Source of the DNA: Dongshaea marina
GTDB taxonomy: Bacteria > Pseudomonadota > Gammaproteobacteria > Enterobacterales > Aeromonadaceae
Direction: 5' to 3'
DNA length: 64,000 nucleotides
NCBI RefSeq assembly: GCF_003072645.1
Contig: NZ_CP028897.1
Location: 3,547,658-3,611,657 of the forward strand
The position numbers and the translations under genes are program-made. Under the pieces are notes generated by a model, which was not told the DNA's origin, ran no database searches, and saw only the letters and a list, made by a program, of their open reading frames with translations. Shown here one piece after another: positions 60,477 through 64,000 of the stretch (positions are counted from its first letter, which is position 1; every line of letters begins with the position of its first letter).

Positions 60477-61121
60477 ATGAAAAAAACAATTATGGCCATT
60501 GGATTGGCTGGACTCTTTGCCAGTAGTGGTGCCATAGCAAAATCTGGTGCCTATATCGGGGGAAGCCTCGGATATGGCTCTATTGATACCCCACCCATGA
60601 ATATCTCAAGCTATACCTTTTCAAATTACTTCGAAGACGATAAAGGTGGCACAGCCTGGGGAATTCATACTGGATACCTGTTCGGTGAGTCCGCATTTCA
60701 ATACGGCGCGGAGCTGGGATACTCCCAATACGGCAAGAGCAAATATACAGCATCAACCCCGGTAAGCTCTCTGAACTATAAATATACGGGTTATAGCTTT
60801 GACCTTCTGGCTGTCACCAAATATAACTTCCAGAGTAACTTCAACCTGTTCGCTAAGGCTGGTGTCGCACGAGCAACACAAGAGCTAAAAGTAGCTCAAA
60901 CAGCCAACTCTGATCAGAAGAACACCAAGCATGAGATCCTGCCTAAGATTGCCTTTGGCATTGGCTTTAATCTTACCGAAAGCTGGGAGCTGAATATTGA
61001 GTACAGCCACCTGTTTGGCTCTGATCCAGATGCTATCTCTAATGGAAAAACTATTAGCCAAATGAACAATGAGGTGGCGTCAGCTGACACACTGACCCTG
61101 GGTGTCAATTACAAGTTCTAA
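60477..61121 (+). CDS. Outer-membrane beta-barrel protein, second paralogue
   Basis: A 214-residue paralogue of the preceding protein: same signal peptide type (MKKTIMAIGLAGLFASSGAIA), same KSGAYIGGSLGYGS start and the same GIHTGYLFGESAFQYGAELG and LTLGVNYKF blocks. The loops between strands differ most. ATG at 60477 has AAGG eight bases upstream. The upstream copy ends 121 bases earlier. A strong terminator follows. Confidence 0.85.
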   Translation: MKKTIMAIGLAGLFASSGAIAKSGAYIGGSLGYGSIDTPPMNISSYTFSNYFEDDKGGTAWGIHTGYLFGESAFQYGAELGYSQYGKSKYTASTPVSSLNYKYTGYSFDLLAVTKYNFQSNFNLFAKAGVARATQELKVAQTANSDQKNTKHEILPKIAFGIGFNLTESWELNIEYSHLFGSDPDAISNGKTISQMNNEVASADTLTLGVNYKF

Positions 61122-61135
61122 GGCTGCCATCTCTT

Positions 61136-61168
61136 AAAAAGCCCGCTGAATCATCAGCGGGCTTTTTT
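61136..61168. terminator. Bidirectional terminator between omp and rstB
   Basis: GCCCGCTGA and TCAGCGGGC form a 9-bp stem with loop ATCA, flanked by AAAAA and TTTTTT. The T-run overlaps the rstB stop codon on the other strand. Confidence 0.85.
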
Positions 61169-62482
61169 ATGCTTCGATGCTTAAAATAAACCGAGCGCCC
61201 CCCGAGGGACTCTCGGCAATCTCGATCTCACCGCCATGTAGCTCGGCAATAAGCTGCACAATACTCAACCCCAGGCCAAACCCCTTGGCAGCTTGATCTG
61301 ACTCCCGGCTGAGGCGGTAAAAGGGTTCAAACAGCTTGCTGCGCTCCTCTTCGGGAACCCCGGGTCCATCATCGTCGACCACAAACAGTAGCGCGTCCTC
61401 CTGCTGGACCACTTCAAGATTTACCTTGGCTGATGCGTACTTACAGGCGTTGGTCAGGAGGTTTTGAATCGCCACCGACATCAGACGCTGATCCAGCTCG
61501 GCATCTTCACAACTGCAGTTTAAGCCAAGCTCAAGACCAGGATATAGTACTTTCAGAGCCTCCAACTGCTGGGCCAGCCATACATCAAGGCTCACCTTTT
61601 GTGAATTCAGGCTGACTCCCCCCAATTCAACCGGCCATGCTCCATCAGGGTTGAGATCAGATCCTCAATATTCCTTAGATCACGCTCGATCCCGGTACGG
61701 TACTGAGCTCTCTTCTCATCGGTTGCTGCCTCATCCTGCATCGCCAGGCCAAAACGGATCCGGGCTATCGGGGTGCGCATCTCATGGGCCATCGCATTCG
61801 CCATCTTTTGCCTATCTTTAATCAGTCGCTCTAACTTGGAGGCCATGCTATTGAAAGAGCTACGCAGCAAGCCAAGGATGGAGCTACTGAGCTCACCACA
61901 GCGGGCCCCCATATCACCCGAAGAGAGACTTTCTGCGGTTTTTCTAAGGCGCATCAGGTCATACCAAAGTGGCCTGAGATAGAGGTAGGTCAAAGCCGCA
62001 AATACGGTTGCGGTAAATAGCAGCCAGACCAGGGCCAGCTCAATTCTGTCATTGAGCCAGTCCAACATATTAAAGCCCTTTACCGAGATGGGACCTATCT
62101 CAAGAACCCCCTGCTCAAGGCTGGGAACATATAACCTCTGACTGGCCCGGGAGAAGACGACCTCCCCGCTCGCAAGCTGCTCCTGTTCGGCCTGATCAAG
62201 CTCTGGTGGCGGAGCTCTTAACAGGTGAAACGGAAACCCATAAAGCTCCTCGAGCTTTTTCAACTCCCGGCTATTCGCTTCGGGGGTGGTATAGTTAATC
62301 GCCTGGCGGGCATGAGCAATCACCCCTGAAGAGAGCCGAACCACCTCTTCGTTGTCCTGCTGATTATAAAAATAACCCAGCAATATTCCGAATATGGTCG
62401 GGAGCAAGGTCACCAGAGCCATCAACAGCAGAAAGTGGGAGAGAAAGTGACGGACCCGCAAGCGATGCTTATCCATGACCAT
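61167..62482 (-). pseudogene. rstB: RstB-like sensor histidine kinase with one frameshift
   Basis: Membrane sensor kinase of about 438 residues in two frames. The N-terminal frame has a first membrane span (FLLLMALVTLLPTIFGILLG), a periplasmic loop, a second span (LALVWLLFTATVFAALTYLYL), a HAMP region, and the phospho-His in AMAHEMRTPIARIRFGL. The C-terminal frame has the ATPase domain: IQNLLTNACKYA (N box), VVDDDGPGVPEEE (G1) and KGFGLGLSIVQ (G2). The join is at the six-C run 61618-61623; one added base reads RLNWGGVSLNSQKVS. Start ATG at 62480-62482, one base after the rstA stop. Probably functional if the missing base is an error. Confidence 0.87.
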
Positions 62483-62483
62483 C

Positions 62484-63185
62484 TCAGTCAACCTCTTTAG
62501 AGAAGAGATACCCCTTATTACGCACCGTCTTGATCCGAACCGGTGAATCTGCACTATCCCCTAAACTACGGCGCAAGCGGGAGATCCTGGCATCTATGGT
62601 GCGATCTAACCCATCAAAACCCACGCCTCTGAGCTTATTCATCAACTGATCACGACTCAGGATATCTCCTGCATGGGTTGCCAAAAGCCACAACAGATCA
62701 AACTCGGCGGTCGTGAGCTCAATTTTCTTATCTGAAACCGTTACCAGGCGGGTAGTCCGGTTGATCCTCAAAGTGCCAAAATCAAGCAGTTCTGGCTCAT
62801 CGGAAGGTTGTGCTGATGTTGATTGATGGCGTCGCAACAGGGCTCTGACCCTGGCCAATAGCACCCTGGGCTCGACAGGTTTAGCGACGTAATCATCCGC
62901 CCCAAGCTCCAGCCCCAGGATCTGATCTACATCTTCACTGCAAGCCGTCATCATCATGATCGGCGCATGAAAGCTGCCCCGGATCTCTTTGCAGATCTCA
63001 AGGCCACTCTTCCCCGGAAGCATCACATCCAGAATAATTAGATCAGGCTGTAATTCCGCAATAGCCTCAACGGCTGTATCCCCGCGAAGATGGGGGGTGA
63101 CCTGATAGTCATGGCCTATCAAGTATTCACAGATCAATTGAGATAAGTGGGTATCATCCTCAACCAGCAAGATCTTAGCCAGCAT
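62484..63185 (-). CDS. rstA: Response regulator RstA, OmpR/PhoB type
   Basis: A 233-residue two-component regulator. The receiver domain has acidic pocket VEDD and phospho-acceptor Asp53 in LIILDVMLPGKSG, with Lys in DDYVAKPVEP. The C-terminal winged helix reads LTTAEFDLLWLLATHAGDILSRDQLM, then GVGFDGLDRTIDARISRLRRSLG and IKTVRNKGYLFS, very similar to E. coli RstA. It is read just before the kinase gene with one base between stop and start, so the pair is translationally coupled. The stimulus is unknown. Confidence 0.92.
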   Translation of the reverse strand: MLAKILLVEDDTHLSQLICEYLIGHDYQVTPHLRGDTAVEAIAELQPDLIILDVMLPGKSGLEICKEIRGSFHAPIMMMTACSEDVDQILGLELGADDYVAKPVEPRVLLARVRALLRRHQSTSAQPSDEPELLDFGTLRINRTTRLVTVSDKKIELTTAEFDLLWLLATHAGDILSRDQLMNKLRGVGFDGLDRTIDARISRLRRSLGDSADSPVRIKTVRNKGYLFSKEVD

Positions 63186-63321
63186 CGCCTCTCCTATGAA
63201 TCGTTGACTACCAGTGGTGAATCATCTGGCTCCGTTCAATAATAGCCTTATTATCAACAAATTCACGGCGCATTGCATCCCCTGAGATAGAGTCATCTCC
63301 CTGAGGCTTCATGATGACAAC

Positions 63322-63489
63322 TCAGGAGAGCCGGGCCCATACTTTCTCGTGGAAAAAATAACCAACCGTGTTGACAGCAGGCTCCACCAGAGCGACCAAA
63401 CCGCCAATGATCATGTCTCCTGTCAGCAACCAGGCCACCGAAAAGGCAATAGAAAAATGCATCACGGCAAAAGTCATCGTCTTTTTCAT
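63322..63489 (-). CDS. Small DUF2061 membrane protein under a Fur box
   Basis: A 55-residue membrane protein: MKKTMTFAVMHFSIAFSVAW, then LLTGDMIIGGLVALVEPAVN and TVGYFFHEKVWARLS. Two hydrophobic spans and the VEPAVNTV...FHEK signature match the DUF2061 family, whose function is unknown. ATG at 63487-63489 has GGAGAGAG immediately upstream. A near-perfect Fur box (63517-63535) lies 27 bases before the start, so expression is probably repressed by iron-loaded Fur. Confidence 0.85.
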   Translation of the reverse strand: MKKTMTFAVMHFSIAFSVAWLLTGDMIIGGLVALVEPAVNTVGYFFHEKVWARLS

Positions 63490-63516
63490 CTCTCTCTCCT
63501 ATCACAAACATCAAAC

Positions 63517-63535
63517 GATATTGATAATTATTATC
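63517..63535 (-). promoter_or_regulatory. Fur box upstream of the DUF2061 gene
   Basis: GATATTGATAATTATTATC matches the 19-base Fur consensus (GATAATGATAATCATTATC) at 17 of 19 positions. A second, overlapping match shifted by six bases (63523-63541) scores 14 of 19, the usual tandem arrangement for Fur dimers. Confidence 0.75.
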
Positions 63536-63763
63536 ATTTAGAGTGTAGCCGTTTGTTTTCAAAAAGAGAAGAAACTTTGAACATTGGATCTTAGCTGAAG
63601 CTAACTCTGAATAGCTGGACCTCAGATCCTCAGCCTCATCGGTGGATAAACCACAGAGCTACAGCACAGGTCTGAAACTTAAACCATTCGAGTATTCATT
63701 CAGGAGCTTAATGGATAAACGGACCGGGCCGGTCGTACTATTTTCAGGAATCAGGAAGAGAAT

Positions 63764-63839
<76 letters not shown>

Positions 63840-64000
63840 ACGTGCTTTTGAAATATCTTTCATCGGAAAGCGAGGCGAATATTAAGAGATGGGGCTTGGG
63901 GTGTCAACTGAAATAGGGCGCTTTTTGTTGAAAGCTGGTTTGACTGCTGAGAGTTTGAGCAAGGCGTTTAATTTCAAAGCGATCATGCTTAATTTTGGAG

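Overview
The window is a stretch of gammaproteobacterial chromosome. Gene content and order match enteric, Vibrio and Aeromonas-type genomes: tktA/epd/pgk/fbaA; rsmE-gshB-yqgE-ruvX; topA-sohB; hisS-yfgM-bamB-der-yfgJ; aroF-tyrA; alaA-yfbR-yfbU; rstA-rstB. The exact genus cannot be fixed from the sequence alone; a lineage near Vibrionaceae, Aeromonadaceae or Celerinatantimonadaceae is a reasonable guess. No phage, plasmid or autonomous transposon was seen.

Layout. 1-6.5 kb: glycolysis and pentose-phosphate genes on the minus strand (partial fbaA, pgk, epd, tktA), then metK behind a tandem MetJ-box-like operator. 7.0-8.55 kb: gene-free array of three long multi-hairpin repeat elements. 8.5-13.6 kb: small hypotheticals, an orphan solute-binding protein, a stand-alone ParB-like protein, a DEAD-box helicase, a YehS-like protein and a hexapeptide acyltransferase. 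13.8-19.0 kb: rluF (frameshifted), dbpA, rsmE, gshB, yqgE, ruvX. 19.04-20.73 kb: a second array of the same repeats (three elements plus a truncated one) ending at an orphan HigA-type antitoxin. 21-31.3 kb: a periplasmic binding protein, topA, sohB and the hisS-bamB-der block. 31.9-37.7 kb: a carbohydrate-uptake locus with a DUF2860 outer-membrane protein, a separate PTS EIIB, an HPr-like/EIIA fusion, an AraC regulator and a fructose/mannose-type EIIABC. 38.8-40.3 kb: a more AT-rich gene for a 496-residue protein with two FYVE-like zinc fingers flanking a lipase-like core. 40.5-49.1 kb: pgpB, ppaC, crcB, a double-domain universal stress protein, a GGGtGRT/SufU-like pair, an AAA ATPase, tyrA and aroF. 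49.6-59 kb: mdh, a HAD phosphatase, alaA, yfbR, yfbU, frameshifted aegA and a lipoprotein. 59.7-63.8 kb: tandem outer-membrane barrel paralogues, rstB (frameshifted), rstA, a DUF2061 membrane protein under a Fur box, and tRNA-Ala(GGC).

Most interesting. (1) The FYVE-lipase-FYVE protein: FYVE fingers are a eukaryotic endosomal PI3P-binding module, so a host-directed effector or lipid-membrane enzyme is plausible. (2) A repeat family of about 400-560 bp elements. Each begins with three ordered hairpins and ends with the mirror-image set; the stem sequences differ between copies but base pairing is kept by paired changes. That is the signature of selection on structure, and the family may be undescribed. 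(3) All six apparent frameshifts in the window (rluF; GGGtGRT twice; aegA twice; rstB) are explained by one missing G or C inside a short G/C run. This argues for homopolymer undercalling in the assembly rather than gene decay.
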